NCBI GenBank assembly: GCA_025201765.1
Contig: MU623438.1
Location: 62,001-126,000 of the forward strand
Source of the DNA: Daldinia sp. FL1419
Lineage: Eukaryota > Ascomycota > Sordariomycetes > Xylariales > Hypoxylaceae
Length of the DNA stretch: 64,000 nt
Reading direction: 5' to 3'
How positions within the stretch are numbered: the first letter of the stretch is position 1; the number at the start of each line of letters is the position of its first letter. The notes under the pieces were generated by a model. That model ran no database searches. It worked only from the letters and a program-made list of their open reading frames with translations, and was not told the origin of the DNA. Shown piece after piece: positions 23,037 through 37,100 of this stretch. Made by a program: the position numbers and the translations under genes.

Positions 23037-26000
23037 ATAAACCTGTAGCAATCAATACAATTGATGACGATAATATATCCTAGGATGTTACACTACGTTG
23101 GTTTGCCATGATTTGATGCAAGATGCCGGTATACGCAAGTAAACTGCCGTCCTATCCTTACTACCTACCTAGGTAGTTAGGTAAATAGATAGTTAACCTA
23201 GACGTTTGTCTTTTTGTAGTTAAGTAATGAATTAGACATAACTTTTCTTAGTATGTCGGCGTTAAATTGAATGACGAGAATAGATCCCCGGCCTAGCTAT
23301 AAATTATGCTAGCTATTGTATGGTAAAGCCCGAATATATGCGTACCTAGACTCGTAACTCCGAGAAAATAGCCAAGGCGCAAAATGACGAGACGAGAAGA
23401 ATGCTATACCTGGTAAAATCGTGGGGGTCAGCTTCCGCACGTATGCCGCTCGCGCGCAAACATCAACCTGGGCTTATGACTGATACTCCTTTGGGAATAT
23501 CGATTCGGCCAGATACTTTAAAGAAGCCCTTGGCATGATAGGAATCATAACGAGGCTAAGCTGATCGACACTCTTCCCACGTTCTCGTCGAAGGACAGAA
23601 AGAGAACTAATCGCTTACCTTGCTCAATGGAGCAAAAAGATGCGCATGTATACCCGTCCTCCTTTTGCGAGATTGTCCCTTGCGACGGTTGGGCGTGGCT
23701 AGGAAGAATAGCGTATTGTAGGTTGTGTCAGCTTACTGCTTTCTGCGACATGTCATTACTTCGTACCCTCTCCCCTTGCATGACAATTCGATTGAGGGGA
23801 AGAAAAAGAATAAAGGCATGGTCAAAATTATCCGGTCGATCATGCTCAAAGCAGAAATTGTGACGGGTTGACAAAGCTATGTATGTATGAGCTCATTGGG
23901 CATTTGTTTAACGATCGGGAAAAGGCTTGATCGAACAATTCATGCCTTACCGGCGTTGAGGATCCGTAGGGTCTAGAGGGGTTGTATGATACAAAACGTA
24001 CACCTACCTGGTACCCTTGAGCCCCTTGGTGGCGGATTTTGCGCTGTCTAATCAGCCAATCAACGAAGACCACAGAACGGTTTTGGGTAACGAACCCATC
24101 AAGAGGCGGGGAGGACCCCTGATACACAAGGACCTTGGTGTGGCACTCTTCAGAGTTAACTGGTAACGCCAGAAAACACGTGATTGGTAACGGATTTCTC
24201 TACCTTGCTGGTATTAGTATTCCTAAGGTATCTCTACTTGAGTGCGAAGTACACTATTATACAAATTCGATACCTAGCTAAATCCTAGAACGTGGTTCAC
24301 GTAAACCCTGCCCGTCGAATAGTCGTAATGATCCTTTCGGTTGATATTTCGGCAAAGTGTTGCTACAATAGGAAAACAATTTTCTTTTTCTCTACGCCAG
24401 TAAGGCTCGTATCCTACGACCACATGATTCTTACGATAGATATATTCACATTGTGTACTGAAACTACTACTTACAACTCCTCCTCGCCTTCTTACCGTTG
24501 ACTTTTGGGGGTCTTGTGGATTCTCAACCAGGATACAGAAAGTCTAGATGTGATCTGCAGAAAATCATGTGCCGCACGGTAATCAAAGCTTTACAAACCT
24601 ATACGGACTTAGCAGTTCCATTTCCATGGGTTTACGGTCTAGTAACGCAAATTATGACCCAGGATAAATTTTTTCTCTTCCTTTTCGCCGTGACGATGTT
24701 TATGAGGCATCGTATACATACATACCAATATGATTCTACGATGGGGTGTCGGCAAAGAAGCTCCTGATCCATAATTTTAGCATTCCCTGTAGGAAATATC
24801 CAGCTGTATGGAACCTTGCGTCAAGGTCAGCACTCATTTACTGCATTGGTAATTTGTAATGAGAGAGAGTGTGTTTTGTGTAAAAGACGATGTTAGCCAA
24901 AAAAAACTTGGGATGAAATATACAAGTTTTTAAATCAAGTCAAATAAAGAGTCCATGGTCTTATCCGATAGGCAGATAGGCCTAGAGTTAGTGCAATGAT
25001 AGCCTTGCAGTTTGTTGTCGTCTACTATTCATAGATGTCTTAAGAGGTTTAATCTAGGCCTCACCCTGAACTTGCATGAAAGGTATGCAACACCGACAAA
25101 CTCGTAAACAACGATATAAAAAGGTACATGCTCGACCTCGGTGATATTCCTGTAGGGTGTTGGCATGATCTACTTAACCCCCGCAACGCTGACCTAGTTT
25201 GACACAAGAGGTCTAAGAGGCCTCGAAGCCAGTAGAATACCGCTAGAACCACTAATTTGGTTGAAGCTAAGATAGATCAAGCAATGCAAGCCTAGCGGAA
25301 GAATGATTGCACCGGCATTGCTGTTTCGATTCGCCCATCGTAGCTCTTGATATTTCTTGAAAACTTAAACTCCACTACCCCCTTAGTCGGAGATTTGGCA
25401 GGCGACCCATCGCATAGATGCTGTACGAACTTGCACGACCCTCTAAATTAGTGGCATGTACGTAGTAGAGTATTGTATGTACACTAGATGCTTCGAATAT
25501 CCATGCCTATGAGTCCACATCCTAAGATTATGACCATAAATCCAAAAGACGTAAATGAATTTGCTAGTCCTATGGCCACTAAAGCCGTATACATTACGAG
25601 CTTCGTTGTTAGTTATTAGTTCTTCAAGTGAGGTTTTTCGCGATGATGGTAGGCGACTTGTGCAGCTCGAATGTTGATGATCTCGGGAATTCGGCATAAT
25701 CAACTACCTACCTAGGTACATATGGTGGTGGTACAGCAAAATGGGCATTGTTCATGGGCTATAATACCCGAGAGGAATCTGGCGAGACCCTAAAGAGCTA
25801 CAAGGTTCCATAGTAATACGTAGTTATGTATTCGAGGTTCGCTGAAATAGCCCCGCTACCAGACCGGGGAAAGGGGACCTGAAATGGCTATGACGAAAGT
25901 TGGAGCCACATAAGATCTTCAAAAACCGAGTCTGATCGCGCTCTTCTTGACAAGGCAGTCAGGTAGTTGGGCAGTTGGGTTGTTAGGTTGGGTCACTGAA

Positions 26001-27633
26001 GCCGTATGGTGGAACACAGCACTTAAGATGAAATTCCGATCAAATTTTTCGGCTGGGAAATACATCATCGAAAAGGGGATCATTACTTTAGATTGATCTT
26101 CCCATGGCCATGACTCCGGGACTCGATCAAGAACATTATTGGGCGCCACAAAAAAGGGAGCTAGATGCTATGTAGATGTCAAGTGCCCGTCGATTCGCTT
26201 ATTGCGGATTTACTACCATAGTAGGTAATGGTCTTTTATAAAGATTCTTTATAGCGTTATATCATATTTCGAAGAGTAGTACATTACTAGATGATGTGAA
26301 AAGTATGTTGTTTTTATCATTGGATTTATGTATAAATATGCTTAGTTCGGCCGAACTACCTAGGCACGAAATCATAAGTACCAATGAATATATATAAGGT
26401 ACATATCTATACATACATGAAGCGCATATTATATTTAGAAGGATTAAGGTAAGCGTAATGTATTGATCGTCGTAAGGTTAGCCTGGCCCCGGCAGGCACT
26501 CGTCTAAGGGAACGCCAGCGGAGGTTCAGCTTAACCGAGGATTCTCGTGGTCTTATTTATTAGTCCTTCCCAATATTTCAGGATCACCTAAGACAAAATA
26601 TTCGATAATAGTCCAAATCTACACATAAGGCCTCGAAAAATGTCAACAAGGTCCTCATTATTCTGGTCCGAACTCAATTAGATTTTATGATGCTTCGCAT
26701 ATCTGCCTACTTACATATTACGAGTGCACGCAGTATATCTGCCTACGTTACGGGGGCTACGTGATAATTATATATCGTCGGCTAACGGGTTACCTTTTAG
26801 AGCCCCTTTCTCGACATGGATCAGTGCTACCGACATGTCTGTGTGACAGGACATTAGGCCTCTGCATGTCGCTACGTTTGGCAAATTTCATGGCAGTGAC
26901 CTTTGTTATAAGTGGTTAGCAAGGATAGAGATACATATTTAGACAAATAAGAGACGACCGCGAGAGGCGGGGCGTGACAGGTACTGTACAACCAAGAGCA
27001 CGGATAGAAGTATGCCAAACATCTTCCTTGCCTATAACTGAATATTAACACTCCAAGTTGTCTACGAGGTGCTCGACATCGGTTGATATCTCCCGATATC
27101 TACGCTTAGGGTCCCCAATACATACTATTAATGGTGCCTTAAATCCTGAGAGGCATAAACAGCAAAGGAGCTAGAGAACTGCGAAACAGCTAAGAATAAC
27201 TAGTAAGGTGTGACAAGCGGTATAGGGCTACCCGATATGGGCGCTCGAGTCTCACCGACGGAGTTCATGGATTAGTACGGAGCTAATCAGGTACCTACTA
27301 TGTAAAGCCGACCTACATTTGTGCGCTAATCGTTCGCCTTGAAATGTATCGTGTGGTAGTTGGCTCAGTGACACCAAACATCTCGGAACTATTATTTAGC
27401 GGCACAAGGCTGAACATGACCGATGTTACATAACGAATGTTTTTGATTCATGAACGATTTTTGTGCCACAATTAAGTGACTCAGTATTAATAAGTCGTAC
27501 TATGTAAAGGGGCATCATGCTTTGGGTATCAGCCACGGGCACCACTATCACGATTTACGACACGGCGTAGGTCGGACTTAAGAATTGTCCCCGTTATTAC
27601 GTAGAGGTGCCTAACCTGGGTGCTTACCTAGTG

Positions 27634-27670
27634 TACCTACCTAGCTACCTAGGTAGATAGGTAGGTACTT
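27634..27670 (+). repeat. palindromic TACC/GGTA array
   Basis: TACC units, then CTAGCTACCTAGG, then GGTA units form a near-perfect self-complementary array, preceded by further related words. It is one of the longer copies of the dispersed motif. Confidence 0.8.
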
Positions 27671-30395
27671 AGGAGGTATTTAGGGCATTGAAAAAAAAAA
27701 GACAAGAAAGAAAAAGAAAGGTCCACTACGTGTGCGACCAACAACTATACTAAAATTATTAACTAATCATAAGGCAGTTGGCTGTTATGATCGCCATTAA
27801 TATCATATCCAATTTTAATAACACGTGTATAAAATAAAATAAAAAAGTACTACCTACGTAACCGAAATACAACACGCGCAATAAGAAATCGGAACGACCG
27901 TTCGAGATTTACCAATCGAAACTCTTTTTGCGGGTCCATGGGCCGAAACCCCCGATCGGCATCTTTTGGCTCGGGACATTGTTTCTTCAAGGTTACTTTA
28001 CCCAGGGATTTGGATGGACATATAATATGAGAAGTCAAGAATATCGTAGCGCGGCTAAGACACGAGACTCGGGAATACCATATGTGCGCATATTTCTTTA
28101 TTTTTTATTCTTTTTTATATCGCTCATTTAATCCACCAAAGACTTATTAGAAAAGCAATTCATCTTCAGCCGTAACTAAGCGTCCAAAGTATAAAACCTG
28201 GGCAACTACCTACCTGTAACTATATAATATATACCTATGTGTAGGTATATTAAGAGGCATGCTGCGAGGTTCTTTAAGGAATGTCAAATGTAATATCTTG
28301 CTATAAGTAACAGCTCTAGATCTCATGCTGTAGTATCAGCCCTAAACGTGATAGATAGTATTACACAATAGCAATAACTAACCTGCAGCAGGATTACCAC
28401 ATGCCGTTGCAAATATGCCTAGCAGTCCGACGACCATGTATGATCCCAAGTATACATAAGTAGGTACCTAGCTAGGTAAAGATGATAATAATTGTAAACC
28501 TTGATGGTTGCTTTGAATGGATACTGCCCAAATAGACAAGGCCGCGTAAAGCTATTAACACCCTCGTCGTTTGATCCCTTAAAGACCCGACTCGTCTATC
28601 ATACGAATAGCAGTTGATTAGATCTTGAAATATGCACCAATGACACCAAGATTATTGTTACACATCCGCTCGCAAGGTGGTCGGAATATAGCCAGCCATA
28701 TTCCGAAAATTCATACCCATTTGATGTCCACCGTCCAGGCTTATTGGAGTCGTTCCAATATGCAATGTACTTATAGCATGACCAAGAATGCATGCATGTC
28801 ACGTCGAGTCTACCCGCATGAGGGCCGTGCTTCTTGACAGCGATCTACGTACGCTTCCTCACTACTAGGTAGCTAAGCCTGGTCGCTGTACTGATCCGAT
28901 TTTTTCAATGGGTTGGGTTGGGGTCCGATACGTACATACGGAGGCGGGAAGTTCAATGCGTATGAGTGCGGCGTGGTATCACAATTGTTGTTTCTTGGGA
29001 TTGGTCGAAGTAGGAGGAGGGGTGCTTGTCCCTATCGACGACCTTGATTCCAACTGCTAGACCTACCTAACCTATCATCTCACTAAGCCCCCATCGTCTT
29101 GTGCGAGGAAGTTTGCTATTACTTAGAGACCCCGTTCCTACTCTTCTTATTTACTCGGCAATTACTCTTGATATCGTAAAGGCACTGCGGTTAACTCGTA
29201 AACGTCTGTAACGTTGTTACCAGTAGACCGCCAGTCTGCTTTAAGTACGTCAGCACAAGACTTAGCAAGCAGATGGGCAAAATAGGCTTAGAAGATGGAA
29301 ACGCTAATCAAAGTGTACGAAGTGCTTTGGAGTTCTGGCGGTCAACATTCATAGTGGCGGGCTAAGTGGTTCCAACTAAAATTGTCAGAAAAGGGACGAG
29401 GCTAGAAATTTCAGCATTTATATTGAACTAGTGTAATAAAGGCCTAGGAAATATCCGTCTTTTATTTACGATATTTAGTCATAATTATATTTATATAGCT
29501 AAAATATACATATCGAAACAAAAGGTACCAAATTGGCTATAACCGAATCATCTTATATTTAATACGCAAGAGAATAGTTTCACGTTATTACATGAAGCAA
29601 AAAGCCCGTGATGGACGGTTATTATGTCTCTGGTCATTTGGTAGTGGCCATATATCGACCCTCTTATATGTACATTATCGTGACCAACAAGAGTTGGAAC
29701 CTGTACGCACGTAGTTGGCCAAACCCCTTGTTTAGCGCACGCCGATCCCCGAGAGCTAACAGCAAACAACTGATGTAACTATGCAACTCGAATGAGGTGA
29801 GGACTACCTTACATTCAAAGTCTCCATACAACACTCACACCACACAGCGAAGAGAGTGAAAGAAGTGCCGCCCACACATTGCATACCCGCAACCCAAGCA
29901 GTAGGTACCATACCTGCTAAACCTAGGGATCTGCAGGTCTGTATTTGCAGGGACCGATCAGCCGCTTCCAGGGCCATTGGCATTGGACATTGGGCAATGC
30001 GGCAATGTAGTGTAATAATCGAGCATTTGGAAGGGAGAAGCCTAGCCGAGATGTGGTCCTGTCAAAGGGAAGCCACATAACGCTAACTGTCTAAGGCATC
30101 TAGAGCACGTAGATACATTAGGTATCGAAGATAATGGGGGCTCGACTAGGTTCAGACCAAAGCATGAAGCATCCGTGTTTAACATCCCGATCGAATCGAT
30201 TTAGTTCCACCAATAACTAACTAAAGTTCGAAGAAGTTCATAATTTATTCCTGGCCCTTCTCTTCGATTAGGTCGATGAAGCCTCGTTTTCGATATATCT
30301 GTCTAGGGGTGTGTTTTACTAATGGAGAGATTGGAGAGGGGTGAAGGACCCCATCTGCCTTGTCGTTAAAACACATGCCTTACACACATATACCT

Positions 30396-30419
30396 CACAC
30401 ACACACACACACACACACA
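30396..30419 (+). repeat. (CA)12 microsatellite
   Basis: Twelve CA units occur in tandem, with further imperfect CACA words on both sides. The site is non-coding. Confidence 0.95.
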
Positions 30420-31484
30420 TACACGCACACTGCGGGCAACGAGCAACGGGCGACGGGCGGAGGAAAAGAAGAAGTGTTCACCTGCTCTAAGATTGCCCCG
30501 CCTTCGTACATAACAAGGTAATACATACTAATGTAGTAGACGCATAGACGCAGAGACGAGACGTGCTTAGACGCGTGCAAACTTGAACAGGATATCCCTG
30601 TTGCGCGCACACCTGATCAAGGTCGAAAAGTACCTGAGCACCTGGGCAAACTAATCCATGCTTGACAAGTATCTAGGTATGTACGTATGTGGCTTTCCCA
30701 CGTTGAAGTCTCGAAAAGTTTTAAGAGTCTGAGCTTCGATCCTTCGAGTAGCATATTATATAGGTAGTTGGGTAGTTAACATATTACAAATTACCTGACC
30801 TAGGTATTAACACTATCATATATCTACCTTTCAAACCAACTAACTACCTCTTATATAAAAGTAAGCAACGCATGCATGCTTATAATAAATTAGATAACTA
30901 TGTTGGTTGTATAAGTCTTACCTATACACCGTGCAATTCATTTTTAAAATACTGTTGCATACATAGGTATTTACCTAGGTAGTTGGTAGCCGCGTTCTTT
31001 CCAGTATCTGTTTTGATAGGTATGTCCAAGTAAGATATGAGATAGACCTCAACTATGTAAACGTGCTGGAGGGACGGGTACCTCTTTCAAAGGTGACAAG
31101 ACCGTTGTCGGTCGGGCCTTATTAAGTGTGCCCCACCAGCTCTAACTTCTCTGGTCCATGCTAGAAGTAAGGCGAGACAAGGCCGCGCGCAGAACAGATA
31201 GCGCCAAGCATAAGGTGCCACTTGACAGGAAAAAAAAAAGTTTTCATAAATAAAATTGAATGCTTTATGCAAGTACTTTTCTTATTATCTTTTACGTGTA
31301 TAATTAGGTGCACTAGGTATAGGTAATATTTCTTTGTCTTTATAATATTGAAGCACCTTTGACCTACATTCTATTTAACTTGATATACACCTGGGTACCT
31401 TATTTAATATTTGGTAAAAGGGAAAGTTATAATAGGTCTACTTGTATAAAGGTAGGTACGATAGAGATATGGGGCGTTACGTAC

Positions 31485-31511
31485 CACGGTAACACGGTAA
31501 CACGGTAACAC
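31485..31511 (+). repeat. 8-mer tandem repeat CACGGTAA
   Basis: Just over three perfect head-to-tail copies of CACGGTAA lie in a non-coding region. There is no further structure around them. Confidence 0.9.
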
Positions 31512-32695
31512 ATTGTACGTACGTAGTAACGCCTATAATAAGTCCAGTAAAGTGTAGACGGGTAGACTTGTAAACTAGTAGTAACACAAAACGGGATCCA
31601 TCCTGGATCATCTACCACCATCTATCATCTACATGCCATCCAGTTATGTGCTCCAGGTCGGCTTCCGATCATTTTCGCACATCTCTCTCATCCCTCGCGC
31701 CGCAGATACAAACCGCAGATACACGCCGCAGATACCGATACCGATAGAGCTCCCCTCCTTCACCCAAACAAGATTTACGTTGGCTCATTCTTATGATTGG
31801 GTCACTATCTTGTGCGTTGGTATAATATGCACAATATACCTCCATACCTTGAGATATTTCATTTTGTAGCACGAATTTAAAATGACATTTCAGGTATGGT
31901 TATCCAGTACATACGGAGTACTACTCGTGACTTTCCTTATAGGTAGCTCTCTTGTAACTGTGCGCAGCTACCTTATTGCGAACACATATTACACTACACT
32001 AACTTATTTTACTTGACTACCAAGTAGTAGGAGTCGCTAAAATTTCGAACCCACGACGCTATCAACGCTACAAATATTAGTTCTTATTCAATCGAGTTCG
32101 CCGAAAAGAGCTGAAGTAACCGTCATTCGTCAATTAGAACCTGGTTTGGGAAGTCCTCCATAAAAGAAATTTAAAAAAAAGCGTGTAGCCTAGAGAAGTC
32201 CCTACTTGGCGGGCTCCAAAAAAGAAGCTATCGCAACAAGTTCGTTATTACATACATAATTCCGTCGGCCTTCTTTCTCACCGCTTTACTCTATTATTAT
32301 CACTTGACAGATTGAACGAACCTTACTAACTATCTCTTACCTACCTTGGGCAGGTATGCGCAATTCATACCTACGTACATAGGTATATATTAGCATACAT
32401 ATTAGCCTGCCATCGTTTTCCAGTAACGCACCTACATAGTACGCTACGTACGTACCTACTTACATAACCTACCTACACACATACACTACCTACGTACCTC
32501 CTACTACCTACTTAGGTACATATATACCTACATACATATATGTATGGGTCCTATGTATAGGTATGCGTTATATCCTCGGTTCTAAACAACACGGGCGTTT
32601 TTTTACCGTATTCAGCACAGCTCGATAAAAGCGAAAATCAAACCGCAGCAGCAGTTCTCATCAGCCTGCGCGGTGGACGTGTTGGCGGCAATACT

Positions 32696-32767
32696 CCGTT
32701 ACCCGTTACCCGTTACCCGCCACCTGTTACCTGCTACCTGTTACTTACCCATTACTTACCCATTACC
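32696..32767 (+). repeat. CCGTTAC / CATTACC tandem array
   Basis: Three perfect copies of the 7-mer CCGTTAC are followed by degenerate CTGTTAC, CTGCTAC and CCATTACTTA words. It looks like a minisatellite with progressive divergence. It is not the canonical telomere repeat. Confidence 0.85.
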
Positions 32768-33400
32768 CATCCGTACCCAACCACCACCACAATTACCACA
32801 ATTGACATTATCTACATAGCTACCCTACTATCCAAGTAGCTACGTATATTATTCGCGTACAGACGCTCACAATTTCTACTTATTGGCTGACTGGACGCTC
32901 ACATCGCCTGAACGGTCTACTACATTTGGCCATCCACTCGCCAAGAGAGGTGTAATAAAGGTGTAATAAACATAGTACTTGGACTTATCGATCGCCTGCC
33001 TCGCCCCGTCCCCATTATCCCATTATCCTTATCCACTACAAAAACTAAGGGCCCCTGTTATGCCGGCCTGGCCCTAGTCCGCCCTAGTTGATCCTAGCTA
33101 ATCCTAGTTGATACGCGCTCTCTTTACTATATGCAGACAAGGGTTCAAAATACAATGCCATAGTACACGCTACTATGTCACTACATGTATGTACGTACAG
33201 TATATATTAATCCTGCGTGTACGTACACCCTGAGCAATACCTCTACCTAAGCAAATACATACCTACCCTACCTCCTACCTACCTAACCTAACCTCTTTTA
33301 AATCTTTGGTGAAGGTAGCGTACCTCAAGGTAGCGTACCTCATACCTAGCGTACATACCTATACATACGCATTACTTCGTACGTAGGTACATGGTGTCAA

Positions 33401-34112
33401 CCCCAGCTTTCCTTTTACAGGGCTTTCTTGTCCTCCCATTGGGATACGCCTCTTGGAGCGCCGAAATAACCTGAGCTGTTGCTGATGACCGACCCTCTTT
33501 ACCCACTTTGGTTTACTTCACGCTTGTCTCTCTTCGCGGTTTTCCTTGTTTGACAATCCACCAAAACCTCGTCGTCTCCTGAGGTTCGACGTCGTCGTTC
33601 ATTTTTGCCTTACGCCCACCTCGAAGGAAAAAAAATTTCCTTGGAATTCCCCTCGACGGGAAGAAAGAGATCCTGTACTGTACAGTAGTAGTAGTAGCTC
33701 CGTCTCTGCCCAACTGCTGATCTTTGAATTTGGGCTCCTCCGGACCGTAAAGCTTCACCCAGGGACCCGGGACCGCCTCCACGCGCCTCGTTCGAGAACT
33801 GACGAGCTCGCAGCCTGTCCCTTACTCCCCTACTCGATTACACCGACCCTTCAATGTCATCATACTCACACCAATAAGAGCTGCGGCATCATCAGAGTTC
33901 CCTCCTCCACACACTACCAACTGACCAGCGCGCAGTCTGAGCTTAGGGCTTGGCACTCGACGAGCCGATTGCTCCATCCTGCTCTCGGGGCCTTTTGGTC
34001 TCCTTCTTGATCGCCTTTCTCATGACCACATTCCCCGTTGTTCCTTTTTTTTGCCTGACCTGTGCTTGCCTCTACCCGCCGCCTATGACTCTATCCATAT
34101 AACACCCCAAGC
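33401..34112 (+). other. pyrimidine-rich leader region of the Zn2Cys6 gene
   Basis: The 700 bases before the transcription-factor ATG are rich in C and T, as expected for a fungal promoter and long 5' leader. A 154-codon frame (33546-34010) is open here but has no protein-like composition; if the leader is transcribed it would be an upstream ORF. No gene is called. Confidence 0.4.
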
Positions 34113-37100
34113 ATGGAACCTGGGCCGCCTGAGACCAAACGTCCCCGGCTCTTACAGACCGGACCGTCGTGGTCTTCGCATCAGGCTGTATCGCTCCCTC
34201 ACCCTACTGCCGTACACCATCCGTCAGCACCAGGCCCTCACCATCCTGCGCCGCCGCCATATCAACATCCACCTCCCTTCTCGCGACCTCCAGAGCCTCC
34301 CTTACCGCCGGCTCATCACCATCTTGACGATCGTCGCCATCATGAACATGAGCCTTACCCGCCAATGCATGATCCTCACAGACAGCCCCCTCCACCTCCC
34401 TCGTCAGCGCATCCGCCTTTCCAGTACGCACCGCGGGAACCGGTTGTAAAGCGAGATCCTGGTGAGGAGAATTCGCTCCCCCAACTGCGCCGACCGAACT
34501 CGACCGGCAACGTCACAGATAATCTCCCGCCTGGCCCTCACGGTCCTCCCCACCCGAACCCTCAAGACGATCCGCGACGACATATGAGTTACGATAGCGG
34601 TCCCTCTATGTCGCACTCACCAGCTATGTATAGGCCACCACCGCAAAATTACCACCCGCCTCCTCCTACCCCAGTCGCTCAGCATCCTCAATATGATAGT
34701 CCTCATGTCTACGGCCCGCCGGCCTCTATGTACCCTCTAGAAATCGCGACTAGTGCAAAGCGGAAAGCACAGCGTGCTTCACAGGTAGTATTCCCTAAGC
34801 GAGCTGTTGTATATCAACTAACATTGAATATATGCTAGGCTTGCGATAGTTGTAGGCAGCTCAAAGCTAAATGCGACGAGACTAAACCTTGTAAAAATTG
34901 CCGAGAGAAAAATATCGACTGTAAATACCGAGACCCCCCTGCAAAACAGTGAGTTAAGCATAATATAGTAGACAGCGGACAGTGAACTTACTGTATTGTA
35001 GGCCGGATAAAGTGACTGCGGATTTAATAGAGATGTTGGCCTCGATGAGGGAAGAAATTAATAACAAACTCACGAATATCAACAGTCAACTTGCCGGACT
35101 AACACAGGCAAACCTGACTCAGAACCAACGAGTGGCTAATCTAGAAACGAAGATTAGGCAGCTTAATCCTGGGACTGATATGAAGGTTGAATCGATCGAA
35201 GAAGAAGAGCGCGCGGAATTCCATAACTCGCCATCTCCAACACCCAGCAAAGCGCAGCCCGAGGAAACATTGTCATCCCCGGGAGGTACCGTCGTAGAGC
35301 CCAGTCTTACTATGGAAGAGGCTCAGCTCACGTTACAGGCAACAGAAGATGACGATATGGAAGCAAATCCAGGGCCGGTTGTAACACCAGGGAAACCTGC
35401 GATGCCCCCAAACCACACCACATTAGCCGGTCTACTTTTGAAATGGCCATCGATACAAAAGATGGTCCACCATCTGATGGAAGCCGAAAAGATATCTCAC
35501 CCAGACGAGTATCCGATCCGCCAGGAACAGCAGCGCGGTATACTCCGTGTTTTCGGGAGAGGCGAGGGGTTCGATCAAGACATCAGGGCTTCCGATAAAG
35601 AAACGCCACCGGACCATACAATGACCGATGTGCTGGATGATTGCTCTGATGTTGCATCCCCTTCGCCGATGGGAGAGGCATGGGGTCAAGTGGGTAGCCT
35701 GACACCTCCTCCTGGCGTTGAATATAGAGGAGGAGTTGTCAACGTTGAAGGGAATCCGGAGTGGGATCCAACGAAAATTTGGAGATACGTAAACAGTTTT
35801 AAGGACAATATCCTTAATATGCATCCAATAATTATTCCGAGGGAGCTCACGGCGATGGTCAAAGTATTCCTTGAGTGTTTACCAAAGTCTCAAAGCTATC
35901 AAAATAATAAACTTGGCGCGAGTGCAAGATTTGTTAACCAGCCAAGCGCGATACCTCCGTCTTTCTCCGAAGCGGGAACGAAGCGAAAACGATCACCTGC
36001 TACGGACGAGCAAATTCCGTCGACATCGTTCGTAAAGCCCGGCCGACCTTTCCGAAGTGTTCACAGCGCTCTCGTTCTGTTGGTTTTTGCTTTGGGCAAG
36101 ATATGTTTGCACAAGGATCGAATCCCCGACCCAGTCCATGAGTCGGATTCCCCAATGCACCATTCGCCCTCGGTTCGTAACGGTGTTCTTGCGTCACCCT
36201 TACAAGGATCACCCCCGGGGCTAATGTCTCAATCCCAATCGAATATGGCATCTCCTAAAGAGAGTGGTGAGAGAGTTCCTATGAGTCGAAGACCTTCTCT
36301 ACAAGGAAATACTTTGGGTTCAAAGGGACCACATTCACACAGGCGAAACCTAGATGTGATTCCCGGCCTCGAGTATTTCGCTCTTGCGATGGATATCATG
36401 GGCAGTCATATGGGAGGCTTTAACTTAAAACACGTTTACGTACATATCTTGGCGGGGCTTTATTATGGCCAACTTGGTCGTGTGCTTGAGAGCTGGTCCT
36501 ACATTTCCCTCGCAAGTCGAAATTTGCAAGTTATACTTAGACCGTAAGTGGAAGGAGCTATGGATGGGGTTACGCTGTGGTTCACGATAACTAACAAAGG
36601 CTAACCAGGAGTCTCGATCGCCTATCAAAATGGCATGACCAAGGTAGAAGTATTGGACAGTCGCGTAGGGACAATCAGCTCGCATTTGCCTTCTGGACAT
36701 GTCTACAATTGGAAAGGTGACATTATCCAGTAATATCCCTCGTTTACGACGCGCTAACACAAGATAATAGCGACATCCTCGCTGAACTACCTCTTCCCCA
36801 GTCAGGTATCTTGCAATATGAAGATAGGATGCCTTATCCAAACTCCGAGTATGCTGTCAATCAAGGTTTCTCAGAGCACATAGTAACGGGTTACATTGCA
36901 CAGTTGTATCTTCGGAAACAACTTAATCAAGTGCACACCTTGCTCTACGATTCGGAGAAGCAGAATAAGCACAAGGACGGCATCACGCTGGATGATCCTG
37001 CCATCGAGGAGGGCATCAAACGGATCGAGGAGATGCTGAGGAACTCGAGGAATTTTTGGGTGCCTAACAGCTACCGATGGAACGATAACGACCCCCCAGC

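Larger units (their letters stand above)
19392..27600. other. gene desert, first part (about 8.2 kb)
   Basis: Only short frames (under about 140 codons) occur, none with protein-like composition or recognisable motifs. The stretch holds a GT-rich tract at 19969-20066, several TACCTACCTAGGTA arrays (20251, 20757, 20924-20963, 23012-23036, 23159-23183, 25703-25719) and scattered homopolymers. It is moderately AT-rich. No LTR, terminal inverted repeat or transposase remnant was recognisable by eye, although old degraded elements cannot be excluded. Confidence 0.5.
27601..33400. other. gene desert, second part (about 5.8 kb)
   Basis: No convincing gene is present. The stretch contains TACC/GGTA arrays (27634-27670, near 28.46 kb, 32.44-32.56 kb, 33.24-33.36 kb), a (CA)12 microsatellite at 30396-30419, an 8-mer tandem repeat at 31485-31511 and a CCGTTAC-type array at 32696-32767. 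It could hold distal regulatory sequence for the transcription factor that follows. No direct evidence supports that. Confidence 0.5.

Noticed and set aside
32030..32090. GGGTTCGAAA word on the minus strand, resembling a tRNA T-loop
   Set aside because: The flanking bases do not pair into a T-arm and no acceptor stem or anticodon arm can be formed.
32696..32767. CCGTTAC array considered as interstitial telomere repeat
   Set aside because: The unit is not TTAGGG or its complement, and the array decays within 70 bases.
33546..34010. 154-codon frame upstream of the Zn2Cys6 gene considered as a separate gene
   Set aside because: No protein-like composition or motifs, and it lies in the pyrimidine-rich leader. 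Kept only as a possible upstream ORF.
36100..36160. GGATCGAATCCCC word resembling a tRNA T-arm
   Set aside because: It lies inside exon 3 of the transcription factor, in a conserved coding stretch, and no cloverleaf fits.
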